Assembly (NCBI RefSeq): GCF_947496875.1
Contig: NZ_CANMEH010000009.1
Location: forward strand, 1-64,000
DNA: 64,000 nucleotides
Source: an uncultured Paracoccus sp.
GTDB lineage: Bacteria > Pseudomonadota > Alphaproteobacteria > Rhodobacterales > Rhodobacteraceae
Direction: 5' to 3'
Shown here one piece after another: positions 27,449 through 36,352 of the stretch. Below the pieces are notes generated by a model that saw only the letters and a program-made list of their open reading frames with translations, did not search any database and had not been told where the DNA came from. Within the stretch, counting starts at the first letter, position 1. Each line of letters starts with the position of its first letter. Both the position numbers and the translations under genes were made by a program.

Positions 27449-28461
27449 CCGCGCCCGCCGCACCCTCCGGTCCAGGCCAAGCCGCGACCGTCCGCCGCTC
27501 GGTCATCCGCGGCACCGGCCACTACTTGCCCGAGCGGGTGGTTACGAACGATCACTTCACGGAGTCGCTGGACACCTCGGACGAATGGATCCGCGGTCGC
27601 ACCGGGATCGAACGGCGCCATTTCGCGGCCGACGACCAGTGCACCAGCGATTTGGCCATCGCCGCGGCCCGCGCGGCGCTGACCTCGGCCGGGATGCAGC
27701 CGGACGATATCGACGCGATCGTTGTCGCCACCTCCACGCCGGATTTCACCTTTCCCGCGGTCGCCACCATGGTGCAGGCCGGGCTGGGAATGACCCGCGG
27801 CTTTGCCTTCGACGTCCAGGCGGTCTGCGCCGGCTTCGTCTTTGCCCTGGCGAACGCCGACGGCCTGATCCGGGCCGGCCAGGCCGACCGGGTGCTGGTG
27901 ATCGGCGCGGAGACCTTCAGCCGGATCATGGACTGGACCGACCGCGGCACCTGTGTCCTGTTCGGCGACGGGGCCGGTGCGGTCGTGCTGGAAGCCGAGG
28001 ACGGTGACGGCACCAGCGACGACCGGGGGATCCTTGCCACCGACCTGAACAGCGACGGGCGGTTGAAGGATCTGCTGCACGTGGACGGCGGCGTCAGTTC
28101 CACCGGCACTGCGGGACAGCTGCGGATGCAGGGCAATCTGGTGTTCCGGCATGCCGTCGAGAAACTGGCGGCAACCGCGCATCGTGCCCTGGACAAGGCC
28201 GGACTGTCCGCCGGTGATGTCGACTGGCTCGTCCCGCATCAGGCCAATCTGCGGATCATCACGGCCACTGCGCAGAAGATGCAGTTGCCACTGGACAAGG
28301 TCGTCCTGACCGTGGCCGATCATGGCAATACCTCGGCAGCCTCCATCCCCCTGGCCCTGTCCGTGGCGAACAGCCAGGGCCGCTTTGCCAAGGGCGACGT
28401 GATCGTAACCGAGGCGATCGGCGGCGGTCTGAGCTGGGGCAGCGTCGTCCTGCGCTGGTAG
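27445..28461 (+). CDS. fabH: 3-oxoacyl-ACP synthase III
   Basis: This 338-residue enzyme begins fatty-acid synthesis by condensing acetyl-CoA with malonyl-ACP. The triad is visible: Cys128 in [10 protein letters not shown], His in VPHQANLRI and Asn in [11 protein letters not shown]. The start is GTG within the end of plsX, indicating translational coupling. Length is normal. Confidence 0.97.
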   Translation: MTAPAAPSGPGQAATVRRSVIRGTGHYLPERVVTNDHFTESLDTSDEWIRGRTGIERRHFAADDQCTSDLAIAAARAALTSAGMQPDDIDAIVVATSTPDFTFPAVATMVQAGLGMTRGFAFDVQAVCAGFVFALANADGLIRAGQADRVLVIGAETFSRIMDWTDRGTCVLFGDGAGAVVLEAEDGDGTSDDRGILATDLNSDGRLKDLLHVDGGVSSTGTAGQLRMQGNLVFRHAVEKLAATAHRALDKAGLSAGDVDWLVPHQANLRIITATAQKMQLPLDKVVLTVADHGNTSAASIPLALSVANSQGRFAKGDVIVTEAIGGGLSWGSVVLRW

Positions 28462-28503
28462 GCCCGGCACGGTCCACCGCACCGGATCGTCGTTCTGCCC
28501 GGA

Positions 28504-28770
28504 TTACCTGAGCTGGCTGTCTTTCGAGGCGCGCCGGTTGATGCCGCCGGCGGGCTTCCACGCCCTGTCCCGGGCCGTCTGGCAGTCGATGCACAGCTTC
28601 ACCCCGGGCAGGGCGACACGGCGCGGTTCGGGTATGAGCTCGCCGCATTCGGCGCAGTCGCGCAGGCTTTCGCCCGCCGGCTGTCTGCGCCGGGCGCGGG
28701 CCAGCGCCTCCTGCGTGCTCACCTCGATCTGTTCGTTCACGGCACCGTCCTGCGCCCAACCTCCGGCCAT
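28504..28770 (-). CDS. DksA/TraR-type C4 zinc-finger protein
   Basis: This 88-residue protein carries the C4 finger DCAECGELIPEPRR ... LCIDCQTARD of the DksA/TraR family but lacks the long DksA coiled coil. Short DksA-like proteins bind the RNA polymerase secondary channel. The ATG at 28770 follows GGAAAGGACGAG. It converges with fabH and is divergent from ihfA. Confidence 0.85.
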   Translation of the reverse strand: MAGGWAQDGAVNEQIEVSTQEALARARRRQPAGESLRDCAECGELIPEPRRVALPGVKLCIDCQTARDRAWKPAGGINRRASKDSQLR

Positions 28771-28937
28771 GATCTCGTCCTTTCCTTCCACCCTGCGCGG
28801 CGGTGAGTATAACATCGGTGGATGGCTTCCATGGAAATCACAATCAAATCAAGCAAAGCGGGGAACGATGCGGCACAGCCGCCGTTGACTTGCATTCCGC
28901 AAGACCCCACCCTGCCCGCATTCGAAAGGCACCGTTG

Positions 28938-29240
28938 ATGAGCGACAAGACCGTCACCCGCATGGATCTCGCCGAAGCCGTGTTCCGCGACGTCGGGCTG
29001 TCGCGGCAGGAATCGGCGCAGATGGTCGAGAGCGTCCTCGATCACATCTCGAGCGCGCTGGTCCGGGGCGAACAGGTCAAGATCTCGTCCTTCGGCACGT
29101 TCTCCGTGCGCGACAAGAACGAAAGGATCGGGCGCAATCCCAAGACCGGGGAAGAGGTCCCGATCACGCCGCGGCGCGTGCTGTCGTTCCGCCCGTCGAA
29201 CCTGATGAAGGACCGGGTGGCAGCGGGGAACAAGCGCTGA
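28938..29240 (+). CDS. ihfA: Integration host factor alpha subunit
   Basis: This 100-residue HU/IHF-fold protein has the DNA-intercalating arm with [19 protein letters not shown] and the dimer helices [19 protein letters not shown]. Longer alpha-type N-terminus and its place after fabH support IhfA rather than HU. The MerR gene starts two bases after its stop. Confidence 0.95.
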   Translation: MSDKTVTRMDLAEAVFRDVGLSRQESAQMVESVLDHISSALVRGEQVKISSFGTFSVRDKNERIGRNPKTGEEVPITPRRVLSFRPSNLMKDRVAAGNKR

Positions 29241-29242
29241 CC

Positions 29243-29830
29243 ATGCACAAGTCGCCTGACGCCTTCCGCTCGATCGGCGAGGTCGCCCAACTGATCGGCG
29301 TGGCCCCGCACGTCCTGCGCTACTGGGAGGCGCAGTTCGACGAACTGTCGCCTGTCAAGCGCGCCGACGGGCGACGCTATTATCGTCTGGACGACGTGCA
29401 CTTGGCGGCAGGGCTGTGCGAGGTCCTGCGCGAGGACGGGCTGACCATCCGGGGTGCCAAGCGGCTGATCGCCGCTGATCGTGGCCACGGACTGCGCACC
29501 CGGGGGGCAGAGCGGCTCTCCGGCGTGCTGGGCCGTCACAAGGATGATCCGGACACCGCCCGACCGTCTGCAGCGGCCGCCGCGCCACGGGAAAACGCGG
29601 CGGCTATCTGCGCAAGCAAGTCCACCGGGACTCAAGGACCCGCCGGATCGGCCGGTCCCTCTACCGGCGCATCGCGGTCGAGCGAAACGAAAGATGATCG
29701 GGATTGGTCCGCATCCTGGCTGACGCGGCTGACGACCACGGCGAACCATCTGCGCAGCCGCACCGAGCCGCTGCCCGACGAGGCCGGCGCACTGGTCCAT
29801 GCACTGCACGAGGCGTGTGCCGAAGCGTGA
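29243..29830 (+). CDS. MerR-family regulator
   Basis: This 195-residue protein has a MerR winged helix (FRSIGEVAQLIGVAPHVLRY with WEAQFDEL) and a short helical region. An alanine/serine-rich linker then leads to a C-terminal helix (HLRSRTEPLPDEAGALVHAL). No metal-binding cysteine pair is visible. It is coupled to ihfA, an arrangement conserved in this bacterial order. The effector is unknown. Confidence 0.9.
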   Translation: MHKSPDAFRSIGEVAQLIGVAPHVLRYWEAQFDELSPVKRADGRRYYRLDDVHLAAGLCEVLREDGLTIRGAKRLIAADRGHGLRTRGAERLSGVLGRHKDDPDTARPSAAAAAPRENAAAICASKSTGTQGPAGSAGPSTGASRSSETKDDRDWSASWLTRLTTTANHLRSRTEPLPDEAGALVHALHEACAEA

Positions 29831-29903
29831 CGGCACCCGAGGGCCGGTTTTTGAGGACCATGCTCTTGTGCTGTCAGACGCCTTGGCTCTATATGGCCGG
29901 CGT

Positions 29904-29981
29904 CGGGCCGTGGCGCAGTCTGGTTAGCGCGTCCGTCTGGGGGGCGGAAGGCCGCGAGTTCGAATCTCGCCGGCCCGACCA
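29904..29981 (+). tRNA. tRNA-Pro (GGG)
   Basis: Cloverleaf with acceptor CGGGCCG/CGGCCCG, anticodon stem TCCGT/GCGGA and loop CTGGGGG (anticodon GGG). The T arm has GTTCGAATC, the discriminator is A, and CCA is encoded. It follows merR by 73 bases. Confidence 0.95.
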
Positions 29982-29990
29982 TTTCGGAAA

Positions 29991-30013
29991 CGCCCGCCCT
30001 GACAGGGCGGGCG
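29991..30013 (+). terminator. Terminator-like hairpin after tRNA-Pro
   Basis: CGCCCGCCCT and AGGGCGGGCG form a perfect 10-base-pair stem with a GAC loop, followed by TTCGT. It lies 9 bases after the tRNA 3' end and before the dcd gene. Confidence 0.75.
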
Positions 30014-30071
30014 TTCGTCACTGGGCTGATCGCGCGCCTCGGCCTGCAATCCGCCGCCACAAGGAGGCGTG

Positions 30072-31151
30072 ATGGCCGGCGTCCTTCCCGATCGCGACCT
30101 GCGGCGACTGATCGCCGACGACCACATCACCGCCGACGACCCGATCGATCCCGATCAGGTGCAGCCTGCCAGCCTTGACCTGCGGCTGGGCAGCAGCGCC
30201 GCGCGGCTGCGTGCCTCGTTCCTGCCGGGAAAGGGACGGCGGGTGGCCGACCGGCTTTCGGATTTCGAGATGCACCGGATGGACCTGACCGACGGCGCGG
30301 TTCTCGAGAAGGGGTGCGTGTATCTGGTCCCCTTGGCCGAACGGGTCCGCCTGCCCGCGGGGGTCGAGGCGGTCGCGAATGCGAAGTCGTCGACCGGCCG
30401 TCTGGACCTGCTGACCCGGTTGATCACCGATGACGGGACCGAATTCGACCGCCTGCCCGATGGCTATGACGGCCCGCTGTTCGCCGAGATCTGCCCGCGC
30501 AGCTTCTCGGTGCTGGTGCGTCCGGGCATGCGGCTGAACCAGATGCGGCTGCGTGCCGGTCACGCGGTGCTGGACGATGCCGAACTGGCGGCGCTGCACG
30601 ACCGGACTCCACTGGTCAGCGGCGGCGCGCCCGTGATCGACGGCGGCCTCGGGTTCTCGGTCGATCTGCAGCCGGCCTCGGGCGACCTCGTCGGCTACCG
30701 CGCCCGCCCCCATGCCGGCGTCGTCGATCTGGACCGCGTCGGGCATTATGACGCGCGCGAATTCTGGGACGAGCTGCGGACCTCTGATCGCCACCTGATC
30801 CTGGATCCCGGGGCGTTCTACATCCTCGTGAGCCGCGAAGCCGTGACCATCCCGCCCGATCATGCGGCCGAAATGTCGCCCTACCTGGCGATGGTGGGCG
30901 AGTTCCGGGTCCACTACGCCGGTTTCTTCGATCCGGGTTTCGGCTATGGAACCGCGGGCCAGGGCGCGCGGGGGGTGCTCGAGGTTCGCTGCCACGAGGC
31001 GCCGTTTGCGCTGGAACACGGCCAGATGATGGGCCGACTGCTGTACGAGCGGATGCAGGGGACGCCAGACCGGCTGTACGGTGCCGGCATCGCCTCCAAC
31101 TACCAGGGACAGGGGCTGAAGCTCGCCAAGCAGTTCCGCACGCCCGGCTGA
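30072..31151 (+). CDS. dcd: 2'-deoxycytidine triphosphate deaminase, long (duplicated) form
   Basis: This 359-residue protein has two Dcd/dUTPase-fold halves. The first has QPASLDLRLGSSA and VEAVANAKSSTGRLDLLTRL. The second has GGLGFSVDLQP, SPYLAMVGEFRVHYAGFFDPGF and LEHGQMMGRLLYERM. The ordinary enzyme is about 190 residues; the double-length form occurs in alphaproteobacteria. It supplies dUTP for dTMP synthesis. AAGGAGG lies four bases before the ATG at 30072. Confidence 0.9.
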   Translation: MAGVLPDRDLRRLIADDHITADDPIDPDQVQPASLDLRLGSSAARLRASFLPGKGRRVADRLSDFEMHRMDLTDGAVLEKGCVYLVPLAERVRLPAGVEAVANAKSSTGRLDLLTRLITDDGTEFDRLPDGYDGPLFAEICPRSFSVLVRPGMRLNQMRLRAGHAVLDDAELAALHDRTPLVSGGAPVIDGGLGFSVDLQPASGDLVGYRARPHAGVVDLDRVGHYDAREFWDELRTSDRHLILDPGAFYILVSREAVTIPPDHAAEMSPYLAMVGEFRVHYAGFFDPGFGYGTAGQGARGVLEVRCHEAPFALEHGQMMGRLLYERMQGTPDRLYGAGIASNYQGQGLKLAKQFRTPG

Positions 31152-31222
31152 TGAATCCCGACGATCCCTTGCTGCAGGATCCGGCCCTCGCCCCTCTGCG
31201 TCCGTGGGAGCGCTCGCCTTGA
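31151..31222 (+). CDS. Possible 23-residue coupling ORF
   Basis: The ATG overlaps the dcd stop by one base (TGATG). The frame encodes MNPDDPLLQDPALAPLRPWE plus RSP and ends at a TGA that overlaps the TTG start of the ATPase gene. This chained geometry suggests a small coupling peptide or the N-terminal residue of a former gene. No homologue is known to me. Confidence 0.35.
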   Translation: MNPDDPLLQDPALAPLRPWERSP

Positions 31223-31938
31223 GCGACATCCGGTCCTCTGGCCCGCGCGCGCCTATCGATAGCGCCGGGGACCGGCCGGATATTGCCGTGTCCGCCGCGG
31301 ATCTGGTGAAGTCGTTCCAGACCCCCGCGGGCGAGGTGCCGGTGCTGCGCGGCGTCGACCTGTCCCTGGTTCGGGGCGAAAGCGTCGCGATCACCGGCGA
31401 ATCCGGCAGCGGGAAAAGCACGCTGCTGCATCTGATCGGGGGCCTGGATGTGGCGGACGCGGGTACGCTGACCGTACTGGGCACCGACCTGAGGCGGGCG
31501 GACGACCGAACTCGTGCGTCCCTGCGGCGGACCGGCGTGGGCATGATCTTTCAGCAGTTCAACCTGATCCCTTCGTTGACGGTGTCAGCCAATCTGGCGT
31601 TTCAGGCGCGTCTGGCCGTGCGGTACGACCCTGGCCGGGTGGCCCGACTGGCCGCGGATCTGGGACTGGCCGCACTGATGGACCGCTATCCCGAACAGCT
31701 GTCGGGCGGGCAGCAGCAGCGGGTGGCGATCGGACGCGCGCTCGCCGCAAATCCGCCGCTGGTGCTGGCGGACGAACCCACCGGTAACCTGGACGAGGAG
31801 ACCGGCGACGCGGTTGCCGGGCTGCTGCTGTCCCTGGTGCGGCAGCAGGGGACGACGCTGGCGCTGGTGACCCATTCGCCCCGGCTGGCCGGATTGTGCG
31901 ACCGGCGGGTGCACCTGCGGGCAGGGCGGCTGGCGTGA
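31219..31938 (+). CDS. ABC exporter ATPase, AttE/LolD/MacB type
   Basis: This ATPase of about 239 residues has Walker A TGESGSGKSTLLHLIGG, Q-loop FQQFNLIPSLTV, signature LSGGQQQRVAIGRAL and Walker B LVLADEPTGNLDEETG. It belongs to the MacB/LolD-type mechanotransmission family. The TTG at 31219 is preferred because GGGAG lies eight bases ahead; an in-frame GTG at 31204 lacks a ribosome site. Its stop overlaps the permease start (GTGA). Confidence 0.9.
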   Translation: MSDIRSSGPRAPIDSAGDRPDIAVSAADLVKSFQTPAGEVPVLRGVDLSLVRGESVAITGESGSGKSTLLHLIGGLDVADAGTLTVLGTDLRRADDRTRASLRRTGVGMIFQQFNLIPSLTVSANLAFQARLAVRYDPGRVARLAADLGLAALMDRYPEQLSGGQQQRVAIGRALAANPPLVLADEPTGNLDEETGDAVAGLLLSLVRQQGTTLALVTHSPRLAGLCDRRVHLRAGRLA

Positions 31939-34364
31939 TCGGGCGCGCGCGCCTGGTGCTGTGGGCGCTGCTGTCACACTGGCGCCGGCATCCGCTGCAA
32001 CTCGCCATGTTGCTGTCGGGATTGATGCTGGCGACCGCCCTGTGGTCCGGCGTCCAGGCCGTCAACGCCGAGGCGCGGGCCAGCTATGCCGCCGCGTCCG
32101 ACCGCCTCGGCGCTGGCAGCCTGTCCCGTCTGGAGCCTGCACCCGGACAGGCACTGACCACCGCCGACCACGTCGCGCTGCGCCGCGCCGGGTGGCTGGT
32201 GTCCCCGGTCGTCGAAGGGCGCCTGAGGGCCGGGTCCGCCCGCGTCGCGGTGCTGGGCATCGAGCCGCTGACGCGGATCGGCCTGACCCCCGAGGCCGAC
32301 GGCCCGGGGCCGGATCCGACCGGCGATCTGCACGGCTTCATCACCGCGCCGGGAATCGGGTATTCCGACGCATCGACCGCGGCGATCCTCGAAGGTGTCG
32401 ACCTTGGCGGACTGGTGCTCCGGGTCGATCCCGAAACCCCGCCGAACACGCTCATCGTGGATGTGGGCATCGCGCAGCGGCTGCTGGGCCTTGGCGATCA
32501 GCTGACCGCCCTGACTCTTGCGCCGGATCAGCCCGCCGGGCTGCCCGCCTTGGCGCGGATCGCCCCCGACCTGGTGGTCGTCGATCCGGGCCAGGGTGGA
32601 GCCGACCCGGCGGCGCTGACCGACAGCTTTCACCTGAATCTGACCGCATTCGCGCTTCTCAGCTTCATCGTCGGCCTGTTCATCACCCAGTCTGCCGTGG
32701 GCCTGGCCTTTGAACAGCGTCGCCCGATGGTGCGCACCCTGCGTGCCCTTGGCGTCCCGCGGTCCGAGGTTCTGGGCGTGATCGCGGCCGAACTCGTGCT
32801 GGCGGCATTGCTGGCCGGGGCGGCCGGGATCGTGCTGGGCTGGGTCATGGCCGCGGCGCTGATGCCCGGGGTGGCGGCAACGCTGGCAGGACTTTACGGC
32901 GCCGACGTCGCCGGAACGCTGGCGCTGCGCCCGGTCTGGATCCTGTCAGGGCTGGGCATGGCGCTGGCCGGAACGGCGCTGGCGGGGGCACAGGGGTTGA
33001 TCCGGACCGCACGAATGCCGCTGCTGGCCGCAGGCCAGTCGACCGCCTGGGCGGATGCGACCAGCCGGTCGCTGCGGCGCCAGGCGGCCGCAGCCATGGT
33101 GCTCGCGTTGGGGGTGCCGCTGTGCCTTGTGATCGGCGGGCTGGTGGGGGGCTTTGCGGCGTTGGCCTGCGGGCTGCTCGCCGCGGCCCTGCTGCTGCCG
33201 GTGGCGCTGGACGGCGCACTGCGACTGGCGCGCCGCCGCGTCACCGGGGTGCTGGGGTCCTGGTTCGTCGCCGATACCCGGCAGCAGCTCGGGGGGCTGT
33301 CGCTCGCGTTGATGGCGCTGATGCTGGCGCTGGCGGCAAATATCGGGGTCGGTACGATGGTCGGCAGCTTTCGGGGCACGTTCACCGGCTGGCTGGACCA
33401 GCGGCTCGCCTCCGAACTCTACGTCACGGCGCGGACCGAGGATGAGGCAGCGGCGCTGCGCCGCTGGCTGGCGCCACGGGTCGATGCGATACTGCCGATC
33501 TGGAACGCGGACGCGCCGCTGATGGGGCAACCGGGCAAGGTGTACGGCGTGGCAGACCACCAAACCTATCGCGAGCACTGGCCACTGCTGTCAGCCCGGC
33601 CCGACGTCTGGGATGAGCTCGCGCAAGGTCGTGTCGTCCTGATCAACGAGCAGCTGGCACGACGGCATGATCTGACGCTGGGCGACGATCTGCAGCTCCC
33701 GGGCGGCGCCCTGCCGATCGCCGGGATCTATTCGGATTACGGCAATCCCAGCCCGCAGGCGATTGTCGGGCTGGACGACTTCACCCGCCGCTTTCCCGAC
33801 ACGCCGCGCCTGTACCAAGCCGTGCGGGTTGCGCCCGACCGGGCGGCACCCCTGGCCGAGGCGCTGCGGGACCGGTTCGACCTGCCAGCCAGCGCTGTCG
33901 TGGACCAGCATCAGGCCAAGCAGGTCTCGCTGCAGATCTTCGACCGCACCTTTGCGGTGACTGCGGCGCTGAATGTTCTGACCCTGGGCGTCGCCGGGAT
34001 CGCGCTGCTGACCGGGCTGCTGACGCTCGCCTCGATGCGGCTGCCCCAGTTGGCACCCGTCTGGGCTGCGGGGCTGCCGCGCGCGCGGCTGGCACGTCTG
34101 GACCTGCTGCGGACCCTGCTGCTGGCCGCGGCGACGGCGATCTACGCGGTCCCGGTGGGGCTGGGCTTGGCATGGATGCTGCTGACCGTGGTCAATGTCG
34201 AGGCGTTCGGCTGGCGCCTGCCGATGCAGGTCGCACCCGGGCTGCTGGCGCGGCTGGGGCTGGCGGCGCTGCTGACGGCGTTGGCGGCGGGCGCCCTGCC
34301 GGCGTGGCGTCTGGCCAGGATCACCCCCAGCCGGTTGCTCAGGGTGTTTGCCGATGAGCGCTAG
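31935..34364 (+). CDS. FtsX-like ABC permease, AttFG type
   Basis: This 809-residue protein starts at a GTG overlapping the ATPase stop. It has an N-terminal helix, a periplasmic domain, an FtsX block of helices around residues 235–440, a second periplasmic domain and a final FtsX block ending ARITPSRLLRVFADER. It matches the double-permease organisation of AttF/AttG. With the ATPase and the AttH-like protein it should act in the envelope, moving or releasing a lipidic compound; the cargo is unknown. Confidence 0.88.
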   Translation: MIGRARLVLWALLSHWRRHPLQLAMLLSGLMLATALWSGVQAVNAEARASYAAASDRLGAGSLSRLEPAPGQALTTADHVALRRAGWLVSPVVEGRLRAGSARVAVLGIEPLTRIGLTPEADGPGPDPTGDLHGFITAPGIGYSDASTAAILEGVDLGGLVLRVDPETPPNTLIVDVGIAQRLLGLGDQLTALTLAPDQPAGLPALARIAPDLVVVDPGQGGADPAALTDSFHLNLTAFALLSFIVGLFITQSAVGLAFEQRRPMVRTLRALGVPRSEVLGVIAAELVLAALLAGAAGIVLGWVMAAALMPGVAATLAGLYGADVAGTLALRPVWILSGLGMALAGTALAGAQGLIRTARMPLLAAGQSTAWADATSRSLRRQAAAAMVLALGVPLCLVIGGLVGGFAALACGLLAAALLLPVALDGALRLARRRVTGVLGSWFVADTRQQLGGLSLALMALMLALAANIGVGTMVGSFRGTFTGWLDQRLASELYVTARTEDEAAALRRWLAPRVDAILPIWNADAPLMGQPGKVYGVADHQTYREHWPLLSARPDVWDELAQGRVVLINEQLARRHDLTLGDDLQLPGGALPIAGIYSDYGNPSPQAIVGLDDFTRRFPDTPRLYQAVRVAPDRAAPLAEALRDRFDLPASAVVDQHQAKQVSLQIFDRTFAVTAALNVLTLGVAGIALLTGLLTLASMRLPQLAPVWAAGLPRARLARLDLLRTLLLAAATAIYAVPVGLGLAWMLLTVVNVEAFGWRLPMQVAPGLLARLGLAALLTALAAGALPAWRLARITPSRLLRVFADER

Positions 34365-35397
34365 GTGGATCATCGCGGTGCTGCTGGTGGCGGCCCTGCC
34401 CGGATGGGCACAGAATCGGGGCTTTGCCGGTCTGGGCAGCGACAGCAGCGGGTTTGCGCTCGCCGATCCCGGGTATCGGTTCGACTTTCCGCGTGACCAC
34501 GGTACCCACGACGCGTTCCGGATCGAATGGTGGTACCTGACGGCAAATCTGCGCGACGCTGCCGGGCGCGACTACGGCGCGCAATGGACCCTGTTCCGGT
34601 CTGCCCTTGCGCCCGACAAACCGTCCGACGGCTGGACCAGCCCGCAGCTATGGATGGCCCACGCCGCGGTCACCACGCCGGACGCGCATTACCTGGCGGA
34701 ACGGTTCGCCCGCGACGGCATCGGCCAGGCCGGCGTCACGGCGGCCCCCTTCGATGCCACCATTGACGACTGGCGAATGCGGGCACGTCCCGGTTCGAGC
34801 GGACTCGAGGACCTCGAGATCACGGCGCGGGGCAATGATTTCGCGTATGAGCTGAGCGCAACTGCCGAGGGCCCGCTTGTCGCACATGGCGAGAACGGCT
34901 TCTCGACCAAGGGCGCTGCCGGGCAGGCCAGCCACTACTACAGCCAGCCCTTCTACAACGTCAGCGGACGGCTGGCCCTGCCGGAAGGCGAGGTGGAGGT
35001 GAGCGGGCAGGCGTGGCTGGACCGGGAATGGTCATCGCAACCGCTGGATCGCACCCAGACCGGATGGGACTGGATGGCCCTGCATCTGGATGACGGCCGC
35101 AAGCTGATGGCGGCGCGGGTCAGGGGCGCAACGCCGTTCGTGTTCGGCAGCCTGATCACGCCCGATGGGCAGGTGCAGACGCTGACCGACGACGACCTGT
35201 CTCTGCGACCCGGGTCGGCGAGCCCGCCCGTGTCATGGGCCGTCGCCGTTCCCGCCGCGGGGCTGGACCTGAGCATCGAGGCGGTGAATCCCGACAGCCG
35301 AATGACGACAACGGTACCCTATTGGGAAGGCCCGGTCCGGATCAGCGGATCGGACGCGGGCCGCGGGTATCTGGAGATGACGGGTTACGGACGCTGA
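34354..35397 (+). CDS. AttH/CrtC-like lipocalin-related exported protein
   Basis: This 347-residue protein has a signal peptide (MSARWIIAVLLVAALPGWAQ). The mature part has the AttH/carotenoid-hydratase-like motifs RIEWWYLTANL, WTLFRSALAP, YYSQPFYNVSGRL and WLDREWSSQPL ... GWDWMALHLDDGR. Such proteins occur with MacB/Lol-like exporters (att clusters). Carotenoid hydration is unlikely without carotenoid genes nearby. Its start overlaps the permease end by 11 bases. Confidence 0.88.
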   Translation: MSARWIIAVLLVAALPGWAQNRGFAGLGSDSSGFALADPGYRFDFPRDHGTHDAFRIEWWYLTANLRDAAGRDYGAQWTLFRSALAPDKPSDGWTSPQLWMAHAAVTTPDAHYLAERFARDGIGQAGVTAAPFDATIDDWRMRARPGSSGLEDLEITARGNDFAYELSATAEGPLVAHGENGFSTKGAAGQASHYYSQPFYNVSGRLALPEGEVEVSGQAWLDREWSSQPLDRTQTGWDWMALHLDDGRKLMAARVRGATPFVFGSLITPDGQVQTLTDDDLSLRPGSASPPVSWAVAVPAAGLDLSIEAVNPDSRMTTTVPYWEGPVRISGSDAGRGYLEMTGYGR

Positions 35398-35421
35398 CCG
35401 CCCTGACCGAACTCTGCGGGT

Positions 35422-35640
35422 TCAGCGTCCCAGCCGCCTTGTGACCCGCGCCGCCTGACGTGCCCGCTTCACGGCCTTTCGCATGTCGGCGTCCCGCTTT
35501 GCCGCGGCGGGCGTCACCTTGCCTCGGGGCTGCGTCTTGGCTGCCCCGGACATGCGAGCCATGCCCTTGCGCACGCCCCAGTTCACCGCGCGCCGGGTCA
35601 GCATGCGCGCAATCATCGAGAAGATCTGACCGCCGATCAT
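35422..35640 (-). CDS. Small basic conserved-type hypothetical protein
   Basis: This 72-residue, strongly basic protein starts MIGGQIFSMIARMLTRRAVN and ends in an Arg/Lys-rich helix. AGGAGG lies ahead of the ATG at 35640, so it is probably translated. It lies 37 bases downstream of scpB. I recognise no domain; similar small proteins occur next to scpB in related genomes as far as I recall. Confidence 0.6.
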   Translation of the reverse strand: MIGGQIFSMIARMLTRRAVNWGVRKGMARMSGAAKTQPRGKVTPAAAKRDADMRKAVKRARQAARVTRRLGR

Positions 35641-35677
35641 CCGCTGTCCTCCTGTCCTAGTCGCGCCGGATCTGCCC

Positions 35678-36352
35678 TCACTCGTCCTCGAACAGGTCCT
35701 CGGCCGGGAGCGCGTCCCGTTCGTCCATATCAGCGTCGCCCGGCGCGGGCGCAAGGGGCAGCCCCGCACCTGATGGCTGCGCGTCCAGCAGTCCCGCCGC
35801 GCGCAATTCGGCAAGACCCGGCAGGTCGCGGGTGTGGTGCAGACCGAAGTGATCCAGAAACGCCTCGGTCACCACGAAGGTGACGGGTCGGCCCGGCGTC
35901 TGCCGACGCTTTCCGACCCGCACCCAGCCGATCTCGATCAGCAGATCCAGCGTGCCGCGGCTGACCGCGACGCCGCGGATCTCCTCGATCTCGGCCCGGG
36001 TCACCGGCTGGTGATAGGCGACGATCGCCAGCGTCTCGGTGGCGGCGCGCGAGAGCTTGCGCTGTTCGACCACGTGCTCGTGCAGCAGAAAGCCCAGATC
36101 GCCCGCGGTTCGGAACGCCCAGGCGTCGCCCACCCGTACCAGTTCGACCCCGCGGCCCGCATAGCGGCGCCGCAGTCCGGCCAGCGCCTCGGCCGGGTCG
36201 CTTCCGGCAGGCAGCCGCGCCGCCAGATCGGCCACCCGCATCGGGCCGGCAGACCCGAACAGCAGCGCCTCGACCATGCGTTCCTGCTGATCCAGCGCAG
36301 GCGGGCGCAGCGCCGAGACGCTATGGTCACCTTCATCATCAGGTTCGGGCAT
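35678..36352 (-). CDS. scpB: Segregation and condensation protein B
   Basis: This 224-residue protein has the ScpB tandem winged helices: MVEALLFGSAGPMRVADLAARL and LAIVAYHQPVTRAEIEEIRG, then RGTLDLLIEIGWVRVGKRRQ. The acidic C-terminal tail is typical. With ScpA it completes the SMC complex for chromosome compaction. Its start overlaps the scpA end by 14 bases. Confidence 0.94.
   Translation of the reverse strand: MPEPDDEGDHSVSALRPPALDQQERMVEALLFGSAGPMRVADLAARLPAGSDPAEALAGLRRRYAGRGVELVRVGDAWAFRTAGDLGFLLHEHVVEQRKLSRAATETLAIVAYHQPVTRAEIEEIRGVAVSRGTLDLLIEIGWVRVGKRRQTPGRPVTFVVTEAFLDHFGLHHTRDLPGLAELRAAGLLDAQPSGAGLPLAPAPGDADMDERDALPAEDLFEDE

Noticed and set aside
29904..30071. tRNA-Pro as an integration site
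   Set aside because: It is followed by a terminator and the core gene dcd; no integrase, repeat of the tRNA end or foreign gene is seen.
34354..35397. Carotenoid 1,2-hydratase (CrtC)
   Set aside because: No carotenoid or photosynthesis genes are nearby; the coupled MacB-like exporter fits AttH better.
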